Assembly (NCBI RefSeq): GCF_902506535.1
Contig: NZ_LR733827.1
Span: 1,758,092-1,822,091 of the forward strand
Reading direction: 5' to 3'
Length of the DNA stretch: 64,000 nt
Origin: Pseudomonas sp. 8Z
GTDB lineage: Bacteria; Pseudomonadota; Gammaproteobacteria; Pseudomonadales; Pseudomonadaceae
Under the pieces are notes generated by a model, which was not told where the DNA came from, made no database searches, and worked only from the letters and a program-made list of their open reading frames with translations. The first letter of the stretch is position 1. Every line of letters starts with the position of its first letter. Made by a program: the position numbers and the translations under genes. Positions 1-7,343 of this stretch are shown here, in pieces.

Positions 1-1
1 C

Positions 2-664
2 CTGTGGGACGTCACCCCGGTGATACAGGACGCCGAGGCCGCCCTGCGCAACTGGTTGGCGCTGCATGCTCCGCGCCTGGGTGGAGTGCCAATCGAGCAC
101 CTGTGGGCCGTGCGCAGCCGTTTGCTCGACGCAGAGCCGATGCTCAAGCATCGCCTCAGCGAGTTGCGCCGACGCATTCTGTTCCACGCCCTGGAAGACG
201 CAGGTTATCCACATGGCGAAGCACAAGCACTGGCCGAAGCCGGGTTTCAGGTGTTTCTCAGCGCGCGCCATCAGGTGGAACTGTTCACCGAGGTGCATCC
301 GACGCTGGAGGCGCTCGCCGAGCGCTTCATGCTCGGCGTCATCACCAATGGCAATGCCGACGTGCGCCGCCTGGGCCTGGCCGAGTATTTCCAGTTCGCC
401 CTGTGCGCCGAAGAGCTGGGCGTCGGCAAGCCCGATCCTAAGCCCTTCCGCGAGGCGCTAAGCCGCGCTGGCGGCGTGGTTGCCGAGCGCGCCGTGCATA
501 TCGGCGATCACCCCAACGACGACATCGCTGGAGCCCAAGCGGCTGGCATGCGCGCCATCTGGTTCAATCCGCGAGGGCTAACCTGGGAAGGCCATGGCAC
601 GCCGGATGCGCAGATCACCAGCCTTTCCGAGCTGCCGGGGCTGCTGGATAGCTGGCTGCACTAA
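2..664 (+). CDS. HAD-family hydrolase, 5' end outside window
   Basis: Cytoplasmic phosphatase-like enzyme of the haloacid dehalogenase superfamily, YigB/YjjG type. The reading frame is open from base 2 and starts Leu-Trp-Asp-Val-Thr-Pro, which normally lies just after the DxDDT nucleophile motif, so only about ten N-terminal residues are missing. Later HAD motifs are present: TNGNAD (motif II, from about base 346), the motif III lysine in GVGKPDPKPF, and the acidic motif IV in HIGDHPNDD. An alpha-helical cap region precedes motif II. In other pseudomonads this gene follows xerC. The substrate is unknown; family members dephosphorylate nucleotides or flavin mononucleotide. A start at the internal ATG at base 20 is unlikely, because it would remove the catalytic aspartates. 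Confidence 0.9.
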   Translation: MWDVTPVIQDAEAALRNWLALHAPRLGGVPIEHLWAVRSRLLDAEPMLKHRLSELRRRILFHALEDAGYPHGEAQALAEAGFQVFLSARHQVELFTEVHPTLEALAERFMLGVITNGNADVRRLGLAEYFQFALCAEELGVGKPDPKPFREALSRAGGVVAERAVHIGDHPNDDIAGAQAAGMRAIWFNPRGLTWEGHGTPDAQITSLSELPGLLDSWLH

Positions 665-757
665 GCCTTATCCGGGGAAGCCATAGATGGGCTTTTTGCG
701 CTTTAGGGGGAAGTGCTTGGTTGAAACTGGACTTTCCCAAAACTCCGGGAAGAGCCA

Positions 758-786
758 TAAAAAACCCGCCACGCGGGCGGGTTTCT
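758..786. terminator. Rho-independent terminator after sutA
   Basis: Perfect stem AAACCCGCC / GGCGGGTTT with a 5-base loop. On the minus strand it ends in a run of T, so it fits termination of sutA. It could also stop read-through from the HAD gene. Confidence 0.8.
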
Positions 787-801
787 TATAGCGGGCCGTC
801 C

Positions 802-1125
802 TCAGATGGGGCGGCTGCCGTACTTGCTGTCGGGCTTCTTGGGTGGATCGGCGACCACGTTGGGCTCCACCTCCTGCACCTTGCCGCCACGCGACAGGAA
901 CTCTTCCATCGCGCGGGCCAAAGCATCACGCTCTTTCTGCTTGGCCTCGACGCTAGGCAGCTCGTCGACCTCGACGGACTTGGCCTTGCTCTTCTTGCCA
1001 GGCGCTACAACTTCACCGTCACCGCCATCATCGCCAGCGTCGCCGTCATCGGCTGCAGCCAGTTCCTCACCCTCATCCTCGTCGGAGGCTTCCAGATCGT
1101 CTTGTTCCAGGTCTTCGTCGCTCAT
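802..1125 (-). CDS. sutA: SutA, RNA polymerase-binding survival regulator
   Basis: Small, very acidic protein of 107 residues. The first half is rich in Asp/Glu (EEDxxDLEASDEDEG type runs) and probably disordered. The second half holds the conserved block with PSVEAKQKERDALARAMEEF and ends in a Lys/Pro-rich tail finishing SKYGSRPI. This matches P. aeruginosa PA5285 (SutA), described as a protein that binds RNA polymerase and promotes gene expression in slow-growing cells. The start is placed at 1125 because GAGGTTGAAC lies just upstream; an in-frame ATG four codons earlier has no such site. A TATAAC box near 1154-1159 could serve as the -10. Monocistronic, with a terminator directly downstream. 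Confidence 0.9.
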   Translation of the reverse strand: MSDEDLEQDDLEASDEDEGEELAAADDGDAGDDGGDGEVVAPGKKSKAKSVEVDELPSVEAKQKERDALARAMEEFLSRGGKVQEVEPNVVADPPKKPDSKYGSRPI

Positions 1126-1202
1126 GTTCAACCTCATGACTTGCGAAAAGCAGGTTAGTTATAGACCAGTCGCGCAGCCTTCACTGCCCAGCCAGAAAAA
1201 AT

Positions 1203-1628
1203 TCAAATCGCCTCGCCCTGCAGCGTTGCCACCACCCGACGCGCACCACCATGGTCGCGATGCTCGCCGAGGTAGATACCCTGCCACATACCCAACGCCA
1301 GGCGCCCATCCTGTATCGGCAACTGCAGTTGAAACCCCAGCAGGCTGCCCTTGAAGTGCGCTGGCAAATCATCCGGCCCTTCGTAATCGTGCTCGTAACC
1401 CGACTCGCCTTGCGGCACAAGGCGGTTGAAGAACCGCTCGAAATCGCGGCGCACAGCCGGGTCGGCGTTCTCGTTAACTGTCAGCGACGCGGATGTGTGC
1501 TGCAGCCACAAGTGCAACAGACCTACACGTATTTGCGTCAGTTCAGGCAAACCTCTGACAACCTCTTCGGTCACCAGATGGAAGCCGCGACTACGCGGCG
1601 ACAGTTCGAGGGTGCGCTGCATCCACAT
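1203..1628 (-). CDS. yjbQ: YjbQ family protein (UPF0047)
   Basis: 141-residue protein of the YjbQ/UPF0047 family, annotated in databases as secondary thiamine-phosphate synthase because members can complement loss of ThiE weakly. The family core is visible: LHLWLQHTSASLTVNENADP (a metal-site region with conserved His and Asn) and, near the C-terminus, GMWQGIYLGEHRD, a typical family ending. The start at 1628 follows GGGAGATGTGCC; the longer frame upstream lacks a ribosome site. The physiological role is unclear. It sits between amtB and sutA as in P. aeruginosa (PA5286). Confidence 0.88.
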   Translation of the reverse strand: MWMQRTLELSPRSRGFHLVTEEVVRGLPELTQIRVGLLHLWLQHTSASLTVNENADPAVRRDFERFFNRLVPQGESGYEHDYEGPDDLPAHFKGSLLGFQLQLPIQDGRLALGMWQGIYLGEHRDHGGARRVVATLQGEAI

Positions 1629-1674
1629 GGCACATCTCCCAGGCTTCGGCGCGCGCATTCTAGCGCGCTCGCAG

Positions 1675-1711
1675 AAAAAACAAAGGGCGCCGAAAGGCGC
1701 CCTTGTTTTTT
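1675..1711. terminator. Bidirectional terminator between amtB and yjbQ
   Basis: Long inverted repeat AACAAAGGGCGCC / GGCGCCCTTTGTT-like with GAAA loop, flanked by A and T runs on both sides. It ends the glnK-amtB-amtB operon on the minus strand. Confidence 0.85.
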
Positions 1712-1721
1712 ACTCCGGCGA

Positions 1722-2975
1722 TTACTTCTTGCCGGTAAATTCTGGGTAGGCTTCCATACCGCACTCGGCGATATCCACGCCTTCGTACTCTTCTTCCTCG
1801 CTGACACGCAGGCCAATCACCGCCTTGAGGATGCTCCAGACGATCAGGCTGGCAATGAACACCCAGGCGAAGATGCTGCCGATACCCAGCAACTGAGCGC
1901 CCAGCGAGGCGTCGCTATTAGTCAGACAGACGGCCAGCAGGCCCCAGATGCCAACTACGCCGTGCACCGAAATGGCACCGACTGGGTCGTCGAGCTTGAG
2001 CTTGTCCAGGCCGAGGATGGAGAACACCACCAGCACGCCACCGACACCACCGATCAGCGTCGCCTGCAGCGCGCTCGGAGTCAGCGGCTCGGCGGTAATC
2101 GCCACCAGGCCAGCCAATGCGCCGTTCAGTGCCATGGTCAGGTCGGCCTTGCCGAACAGGATACGAGCTACGATCAGCGCCGCGATCAGGCCACCAGCAG
2201 CGGCCATGTTGGTGTTGGTGAACACCTGGGCCACGGCGTTGGCGTCTTCGATGGTGCTCATCTTCAGTTGCGAGCCACCGTTGAAACCGAACCAGCCCAT
2301 CCACAGAATGAAGGTGCCGAGGGTCGCCAGCGGCAGGTTGCAGCCCGGAATGGCGTTGACCTGGCCATTGGCGCCGTACTTGCCTTTACGCGCACCCAAC
2401 AGCAGCACACCGGCCAGAGCGGCAGCAGCGCCGGCCATGTGCACCACGCCGGAACCGGCGAAGTCGAGGAAGCCGGCTTCGTTGAGGAAGCCCGAACCCC
2501 ATTTCCAGAAGCCCTGTACCGGGTAGATGAAGCCGGTCATGACCACGGCGAAGGCCAGGAAGGCCCACAGCTTCATACGCTCGGCCACGGCGCCGGAGAC
2601 GATCGACATGCAGGTCGCGGCAAACACTACCTGGAAGAAGAAGTCGGAACGGGCCGAGTAGTACGGGGCATCGTCGCCACCGGCCAGGACGGCTTCGACG
2701 GTGTTCTCGTCACCGATCAGGAACCCCAGGCTCGGCAGGATGCCGCCCTCGGGGCTGGAGTACATGATGTGATAGCCGATCACCAGGTACATGACGCTGG
2801 CAACCGCGTACAGAGCGATGTTCTTGGTCAGGATCTCGGTGGTGTTCTTGGCACGCACCAGGCCGGATTCGAGCATGGCGAAACCTGCCGCCATCCACAT
2901 CACCAGTGCCCCACAGATCAGAAAGTAGAAGGTGTCGAAGCCGTACTGCAATGCAGTCAATGCTGTGTTGTCCAT
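1722..2975 (-). CDS. amtB: Ammonium transporter, second copy
   Basis: Inner-membrane ammonium channel/transporter of 417 residues with about 11 hydrophobic helices. Family signatures seen: GAAVxMAAGFAMLESGLVR-like helix 1 (here ALVMWMAAGFAMLESGLVR), FAGSGVVHMAGAAAAL with the first pore histidine, and ISVHGVVGIWG with the second. The C-terminal tail carries VSEEEEYEGVDIAECG, the cytosolic segment that contacts GlnK in this family. Unlike the upstream copy, no cleavable signal peptide is visible, and the two proteins are clearly diverged, so this is an old duplication or separate acquisition. It is third in the glnK operon, 112 bp after the first amtB; the gap contains hairpins (around 3023-3045 and 3060-3078) that may set relative expression. 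The start ATG at 2975 has AGAGGTGAAC upstream. Confidence 0.93.
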   Translation of the reverse strand: MDNTALTALQYGFDTFYFLICGALVMWMAAGFAMLESGLVRAKNTTEILTKNIALYAVASVMYLVIGYHIMYSSPEGGILPSLGFLIGDENTVEAVLAGGDDAPYYSARSDFFFQVVFAATCMSIVSGAVAERMKLWAFLAFAVVMTGFIYPVQGFWKWGSGFLNEAGFLDFAGSGVVHMAGAAAALAGVLLLGARKGKYGANGQVNAIPGCNLPLATLGTFILWMGWFGFNGGSQLKMSTIEDANAVAQVFTNTNMAAAGGLIAALIVARILFGKADLTMALNGALAGLVAITAEPLTPSALQATLIGGVGGVLVVFSILGLDKLKLDDPVGAISVHGVVGIWGLLAVCLTNSDASLGAQLLGIGSIFAWVFIASLIVWSILKAVIGLRVSEEEEYEGVDIAECGMEAYPEFTGKK

Positions 2976-3087
2976 TGTTCACCTCTTGCCGGCGCGCTTA
3001 TCTATGCGCTCTTCGGTAGAGGCGTCCGGGTTGGCGCCGGACGCACTCCATGTGAAGGCCCGCCGGAACCCGGCAGGCCTCAGCTAC

Positions 3088-4404
3088 TTACAGGATGTAA
3101 CCGCGCTCGTTGTGCTGAGCCAGGTCGAGACCGACGGTCTCTTCTTCCTCGCTGACGCGCAGGCCCATCACCACATCGATCACCTTGAGAATTACGAAGG
3201 TGACGATGCCGGTATAGACCACGGTGACCAGCACGCCGACGAACTGAGTCCAGACCTGCGCACCGATGTCCTCGACAGTGCCGAAGCCACCCAGGGCAGG
3301 CGCAGCGAATACGCCAGTGAGGATGGCGCCGACGATGCCGCCGACACCGTGCACACCAAAGGCGTCCAGCGAGTCGTCGTAGCCCAGCTTGCGCTTGAGG
3401 CTGGTGGCGCAGAAGAAGCAGATCACGCCGGCCGCCAGGCCGATGGCCAGAGCACCCATGGGGCCTGCAGTACCTGCGGCCGGGGTGATGGCAACCAGAC
3501 CGGCAACCACGCCGGAGGCGATGCCCAGTGCGCTCGGCTTACCATGGGTCAGCCACTCGGCGAACATCCAGCCCAGCGCCGCAGCAGCAGTGGCGATCTG
3601 AGTGACCAGCATGGCCATGCCGGCGGTGCCGTTGGCGGCAACTGCGGAGCCGGCGTTGAAGCCGAACCAGCCGATCCACAGCATGGCGGCACCGACCAGG
3701 GTGTAGCCCAGGTTGTGCGGCGCCATCGGCGTGGTCGGGAAGCCCTTGCGCTTGCCCAGCACCAGACAGGCGACCAGACCGGCGATACCGGCGTTGATGT
3801 GCACCACGGTGCCACCGGCGAAGTCCAGCACGCCTTCATCCCACAGGAAGGCACCGTCGCCGGACCAGACCATGTGGCAAATCGGGGCATACACCAGGGT
3901 GAACCAGACGCCCATGAACACCAGCATCGCGGAGAACTTCATACGCTCGGCGAAAGCACCGACGATCAACGCCGGAGTGATGATGGCGAAGGTCATCTGG
4001 AAGGTGATGAAGACGCTCTCAGGGAAAGCTGCAACCAGACTATCAACAGTCAGACCGCTCAAGAATGCCTTGTCCAGACCGCCCACAAAGGAATGGAAGT
4101 TGGTGACGCCCTTCTCCATGCCGGTGGTATCGAAAGCCAGGCTGTAGCCGTAGATCACCCAAAGAATGCTGATCAGGCCGGTGATGGCGAAGCACTGCAT
4201 CATTACCGACAGCACGTTCTTCGAACGCACCATACCGGCGTAGAACAGGGCCAAGCCCGGGATGGTCATGAACAGAACCAACGCAGTGGCGGTCAGCATC
4301 CAAGCTGTATCGCCGGAATTCAGCGTTGTTTCCGCGGCCATGGCCAGCCCCGGGGAAAGCAGAGACAAAAGGGCTCCAAGCCCTGCGATTTTTCGCAGAG
4401 TCAT
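3088..4404 (-). CDS. amtB: Ammonium transporter AmtB
   Basis: 438-residue ammonium transporter. The first 23 residues look like a signal peptide ending AMA-A, as in E. coli AmtB, followed by 11 membrane helices. Visible motifs are FAGGTVVHINAGIAGLV (first pore His), FGVHGVGGIVGAIL (second pore His) and the cytosolic tail GLRVSEEEETVGLDLAQH, where GlnK docks. It lies 40 bp after glnK on the same strand, the classical glnK-amtB pair: under nitrogen shortage GlnK is uridylylated and transport is open, and on ammonium shock unmodified GlnK plugs the pore. This copy matches PA5287 more closely than the gene that follows it. Confidence 0.95.
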   Translation of the reverse strand: MTLRKIAGLGALLSLLSPGLAMAAETTLNSGDTAWMLTATALVLFMTIPGLALFYAGMVRSKNVLSVMMQCFAITGLISILWVIYGYSLAFDTTGMEKGVTNFHSFVGGLDKAFLSGLTVDSLVAAFPESVFITFQMTFAIITPALIVGAFAERMKFSAMLVFMGVWFTLVYAPICHMVWSGDGAFLWDEGVLDFAGGTVVHINAGIAGLVACLVLGKRKGFPTTPMAPHNLGYTLVGAAMLWIGWFGFNAGSAVAANGTAGMAMLVTQIATAAAALGWMFAEWLTHGKPSALGIASGVVAGLVAITPAAGTAGPMGALAIGLAAGVICFFCATSLKRKLGYDDSLDAFGVHGVGGIVGAILTGVFAAPALGGFGTVEDIGAQVWTQFVGVLVTVVYTGIVTFVILKVIDVVMGLRVSEEEETVGLDLAQHNERGYIL

Positions 4405-4444
4405 GATTTAACTCCTGGGACGATTCTGGGGTGGGGCGCGGGGC

Positions 4445-4783
4445 TTAGATCGCGTCGGTATCGGTTTCGCCGGTACGAATACGAATCGCCTGCTCCAGGT
4501 TGACCACGAAGATCTTGCCGTCACCGATCTTGCCGGTGTTGGCCGCCTTGGTGATGGCCTCGATCACGCGATCGAGCTGATCATCAGCGATGGCGACATC
4601 GATCTTGACCTTGGGTAGGAAGTCGACGACATATTCAGCACCACGGTACAGCTCGGTGTGGCCCTTCTGACGACCGAAGCCCTTGACCTCGGTAACGGTG
4701 ATGCCTTGCACGCCGATTTCCGACAGCGACTCGCGTACGTCGTCCAGCTTGAACGGCTTGATGATGGCAGTGACTAGCTTCAT
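4445..4783 (-). CDS. glnK: Nitrogen regulatory protein P-II (GlnK)
   Basis: 112-residue trimeric P-II signal protein. It starts MKLVTAIIKPFKLDDVRE and carries the T-loop with Tyr51, the residue uridylylated by GlnD, inside the LYRGAEYVVDF segment. The second signature is TGKIGDGKIFV at about residue 83. It senses 2-oxoglutarate and ATP/ADP and controls AmtB, the adenylyltransferase GlnE and the NtrB/NtrC system. It is first in the glnK-amtB-amtB operon, with a sigma-54 type promoter about 85 bp upstream. The start has GGGAGAAAGTTTC in front. It could be named glnB on sequence alone; linkage to amtB is the reason for glnK. Confidence 0.96.
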   Translation of the reverse strand: MKLVTAIIKPFKLDDVRESLSEIGVQGITVTEVKGFGRQKGHTELYRGAEYVVDFLPKVKIDVAIADDQLDRVIEAITKAANTGKIGDGKIFVVNLEQAIRIRTGETDTDAI

Positions 4784-4866
4784 GAAACTTTCTCCCGTGT
4801 TAGGTGGACTTGCCCCAGGAATTTTCGGCCCATGACAAGTCTAAGCGCAGTGTCCGGCTTTTGTAA

Positions 4867-4882
4867 TGCACCGACCGCCCCA
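4867..4882 (-). promoter_or_regulatory. Sigma-54 promoter of the glnK operon
   Basis: Read on the minus strand the site is TGGGGCGGTCGGTGCA, with the GG and GC doublets 10 bases apart as in the TGGCAC(G)N4TTGC(A) consensus. Transcription would begin near 4855, giving a leader of about 70 bases. A GGTGCA half-site at 4961-4966, about 80 bp upstream, could be part of an NtrC enhancer, but no full palindrome is visible. The remainder of 4784-5190 shows no gene. Confidence 0.6.
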
Positions 4883-5190
4883 ACCGGGCCAGGCCGATAC
4901 CCACCAACCGCTTCCGACGAACCACTTCCCGCGCTTCGCCTGACGCCCCGGTACTGCATCGGTGCATGCGTCACAAGGGGTTAAGCAGAAAGCTTGCCAG
5001 CTCTAAAGAAAGGCCGTGTATCAGGCCATTGGCCGTATGCGCGGAGCTTTTCAGGCGATCAGCCAGCAACTAACGCACCAAAAACGACCACTCCACTCAG
5101 CAGCGCTGCTCATAAATTGTGCAAAGCCGCATCGCCTAGTCTCCTCAAGGCTGCGTGCTACACTGCCGCATCTTTATTTGGAACCTGACC

Positions 5191-5448
5191 ATGCTGCCGC
5201 CCAAAGCCCTGCTCGACACCCTCAGTAGCCACGCCTCACGCCTGTTCAGCGGCGATAGCCCGCTGCCAAAGGCCGAACTGGAAGCCCAGTTCAAAGCATT
5301 GCTGCAAAGTGGTTTCGCCAAGCTGGATCTAGTGAGCCGTGAAGAGTTCGACAGCCAGATGGTGGTACTGGCTCGCACCCGCGCTCGCCTGGAGGCACTG
5401 GAAGCCAAGGTCGTCGAACTGGAAGCCAAGCTCACTGCCGCAGACTAA
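5191..5448 (+). CDS. ubiK: UbiK/YqiC accessory factor (BMFP family)
   Basis: 85-residue protein: an N-terminal amphipathic part (MLPPKALLDTLSSHASRLFS) and a C-terminal Leu/Glu/Lys heptad region from about residue 50 to 85 (LARTRARLEALEAKVVELEAKL) that forms a trimeric coiled coil in this family. UbiK assists UbiJ in the aerobic ubiquinone biosynthesis complex. The start at 5191 (GGAACCTGACC upstream) gives the usual family length; an earlier in-frame ATG at 5155 adds residues not typical of the family. It lies between glnK (divergent) and comM, as in PAO1 (PA5289). Confidence 0.88.
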   Translation: MLPPKALLDTLSSHASRLFSGDSPLPKAELEAQFKALLQSGFAKLDLVSREEFDSQMVVLARTRARLEALEAKVVELEAKLTAAD

Positions 5449-5457
5449 GACTATGTT

Positions 5458-5508
5458 GTAGGAGTGGCTTCAGCCGCGAACAGGCGTCACGGCTGAAGCC
5501 GCTTCTAC
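5458..5508. repeat. REP-type palindrome
   Basis: GTAGGAGTGGCTTCAGCCG and its near-complement CGGCTGAAGCCGCTTCTAC are separated by 13 bases. This is the well-known extragenic palindrome of many pseudomonads. It sits 10 bp after ubiK and may act as a transcript-end stabiliser or terminator. Confidence 0.85.
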
Positions 5509-5540
5509 AGGCACAGCCCCTACTTGATCAAGGAGCGATC

Positions 5541-7034
5541 ATGTCCCTGGCCATCGTCCACAGCCGTGCCCAAGTCGGTGTCGAAGCACCGCCCGTCACG
5601 GTCGAAGCCCACCTGGCCAACGGCCTGCCCGCTCTGACTCTGGTAGGGCTACCGGAAACTGCAGTGAAGGAAAGCAAGGATCGCGTTCGTAGCGCCATTC
5701 TCAATAGCGCCTTCGATTTCCCGAATCGTCGGATCACACTCAATTTGGCGCCGGCTGATCTGCCCAAGGATGGTGGCCGTTTCGACCTGGCGATTGCGCT
5801 GGGCATACTCGCCGCCAGCGGTCAGATACCTGCCGATACGCTGGACGAATACGAATGCCTGGGCGAACTGGCGCTTTCCGGTGCGTTGCGCCCAGTACAA
5901 GGTGCATTACCGGCGGCCCTGGCCGCACGCGAGGCCGGACGCACCTTGCTGGTGCCGCGAGCCAATGCCGAAGAAGCCAGTCTGGCATCGGGTCTGAAAA
6001 TCATCGCTGTCGAGCACCTGCTACAAGTGGCCGGGCACCTGAGCGGCAGCCAGCCGCTAGAGCCTTATCAGGCCCAAGGACTGCTCAGGCAGAGCCTGCC
6101 CTACCCCGATCTGGCCGAAGTCCAAGGCCAGTTGGCCGCCAAGCGCGCACTGCTGGTGGCGGCGGCGGGCTCGCACAATCTGCTGCTCAGCGGCCCACCC
6201 GGCACCGGTAAGACGCTGCTGGCCAGCCGCCTACCAGGCTTGCTGCCACCGCTGGAGGAAGACGAGGCCCTGCAGGTGGCGGCTATTCACTCCGTCGCCA
6301 GTCATACGCCCCTGCAACATTGGCCGCAGCGTCCGTTCAGAACGCCCCATCATAGTGCCTCTGGGCCTGCGCTGGTCGGTGGCGGCAGTCGTCCACAGCC
6401 AGGCGAAATTACCTTGGCCCATAAAGGCATTTTGTTTTTGGACGAGTTGCCGGAATTCGACCGCAAGGTGCTGGAGGTACTGCGCGAACCGCTAGAGAGC
6501 GGTCATATCGTGATTGCCAGAGCCCGTGACCGGGTTCGCTTCCCCGCGCGCTTTCAGCTCGTCGCGGCGATGAACCCCTGCCCATGCGGCTATCTGGGCG
6601 ACCCCAGCAACCGCTGCCGTTGCACGCCAGATCAAATCCAGCGCTACCGCGCCAAACTCTCCGGCCCACTACTCGACCGCATCGACCTGCACCTGACCGT
6701 AGCCCGCGAAAGCACGGCGTTACAGGCCAGCAGCCAGGACGGCGAAACCACGGCACAAGCGGCAGCCAAGGTCGCCGCCGCGCGTCAGCGCCAGCTACGG
6801 CGCCAAGGTGTAGCCAACGCGTTCCTCGACCTGCCTGGCCTGCGCCAGCACTGCCACCTGCAGGACACCGACCGCCAGTGGCTGGAAAACGCCTGCGAAC
6901 GCTTAGGCCTATCGCTGCGTGCCGCCCACCGGGTTATCAAGGTAGCGCGTACTCTGGCCGACCTGGAGGGCACCGACGCCATCGCCCGCCAGCACCTGGC
7001 CGAAGCGTTGCAGTACCGGCCAGGAACGAGCTGA
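5541..7034 (+). CDS. comM: ComM, YifB-type Mg-chelatase-like AAA+ ATPase
   Basis: 497-residue hexameric helicase of the ComM/YifB family, which promotes branch migration during natural transformation. Domains: an N-terminal Lon-substrate-like chelatase domain (residues about 1-180), an AAA+ core with Walker A GPPGTGKT near residue 218 and Walker B GILFLDELPEF near residue 300, a Cys-rich NPCPCGYLGDPSNRCRC stretch, and a C-terminal helical domain. The start follows AAGGAGCGATC. The length is full. The last roughly 125 codons are repeated almost exactly at 15,281-15,672, so the C-terminal end of this copy (about 6,940-7,034) may have been supplied by the island that follows; its last codons differ from the other copy (GTS against SQG before the stop). 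Confidence 0.93.
   Translation: MSLAIVHSRAQVGVEAPPVTVEAHLANGLPALTLVGLPETAVKESKDRVRSAILNSAFDFPNRRITLNLAPADLPKDGGRFDLAIALGILAASGQIPADTLDEYECLGELALSGALRPVQGALPAALAAREAGRTLLVPRANAEEASLASGLKIIAVEHLLQVAGHLSGSQPLEPYQAQGLLRQSLPYPDLAEVQGQLAAKRALLVAAAGSHNLLLSGPPGTGKTLLASRLPGLLPPLEEDEALQVAAIHSVASHTPLQHWPQRPFRTPHHSASGPALVGGGSRPQPGEITLAHKGILFLDELPEFDRKVLEVLREPLESGHIVIARARDRVRFPARFQLVAAMNPCPCGYLGDPSNRCRCTPDQIQRYRAKLSGPLLDRIDLHLTVARESTALQASSQDGETTAQAAAKVAAARQRQLRRQGVANAFLDLPGLRQHCHLQDTDRQWLENACERLGLSLRAAHRVIKVARTLADLEGTDAIARQHLAEALQYRPGTS
6643..7020 (+). repeat. Direct repeat, comM 3' end, copy 1
   Basis: 378 bp matching 15,281-15,658 in direct orientation with no gaps seen. From 6643 to about 6940 only scattered single-base differences occur; from about 6940 to 7020 the match falls to roughly 80% by eye. 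The sharp left edge is GCTACCGCGCCAAACTC. Confidence 0.93.
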
Positions 7035-7320
7035 GTGGCAAGAAAATCCTGAGTTTAACGTCCAGATGCTGGCGAAATACGACACACCCATTACCCCGAG
7101 AATCCCAATGAAGTAATGACCTTCGCCTTGCTTTATCGAACCTGCGGGTAGCATGCCGACAATTAATGACGATACGCCGGCATTATGAACAGTGGTCTAT
7201 TTCTGGCCATCCCGACACATATCAAACCACCGAGCAAAGCGAAAACCTTTACCGCCATCGCAGACTCATACGTTACATACATTGCGCAAGCAGACAGGAA
7301 CACTACGGTATCCTCCGAAT
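7035..7320 (-). pseudogene. Possible decayed membrane protein
   Basis: Two overlapping minus-strand frames read like one hydrophobic protein broken by a frameshift near 7200. The upstream part includes AMAVKVFALLGGLICVGMAR. The downstream part includes SSLIVGMLPAGSIKQGEGHY followed by FIGILGVMGVSYFASIWTLN, and it stops making sense at the comM junction. No family is recognised. The alternative is chance hydrophobic frames in AT-rich spacer DNA. Confidence 0.25.
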
Positions 7321-7343
7321 AGCCTACGGAAGCATTTTTAATA

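Noticed and set aside
1251..3155. 634-codon plus-strand open frame across yjbQ and amtB
   Set aside because: It is antisense to two well-supported genes, lacks family similarity and reflects low stop frequency in GC-rich DNA.
2932..4503. 523-codon plus-strand open frame across amtB
   Set aside because: It is an antisense shadow of the ammonium transporter, rich in His/Gln/Gly/Asp as typical of such shadows.
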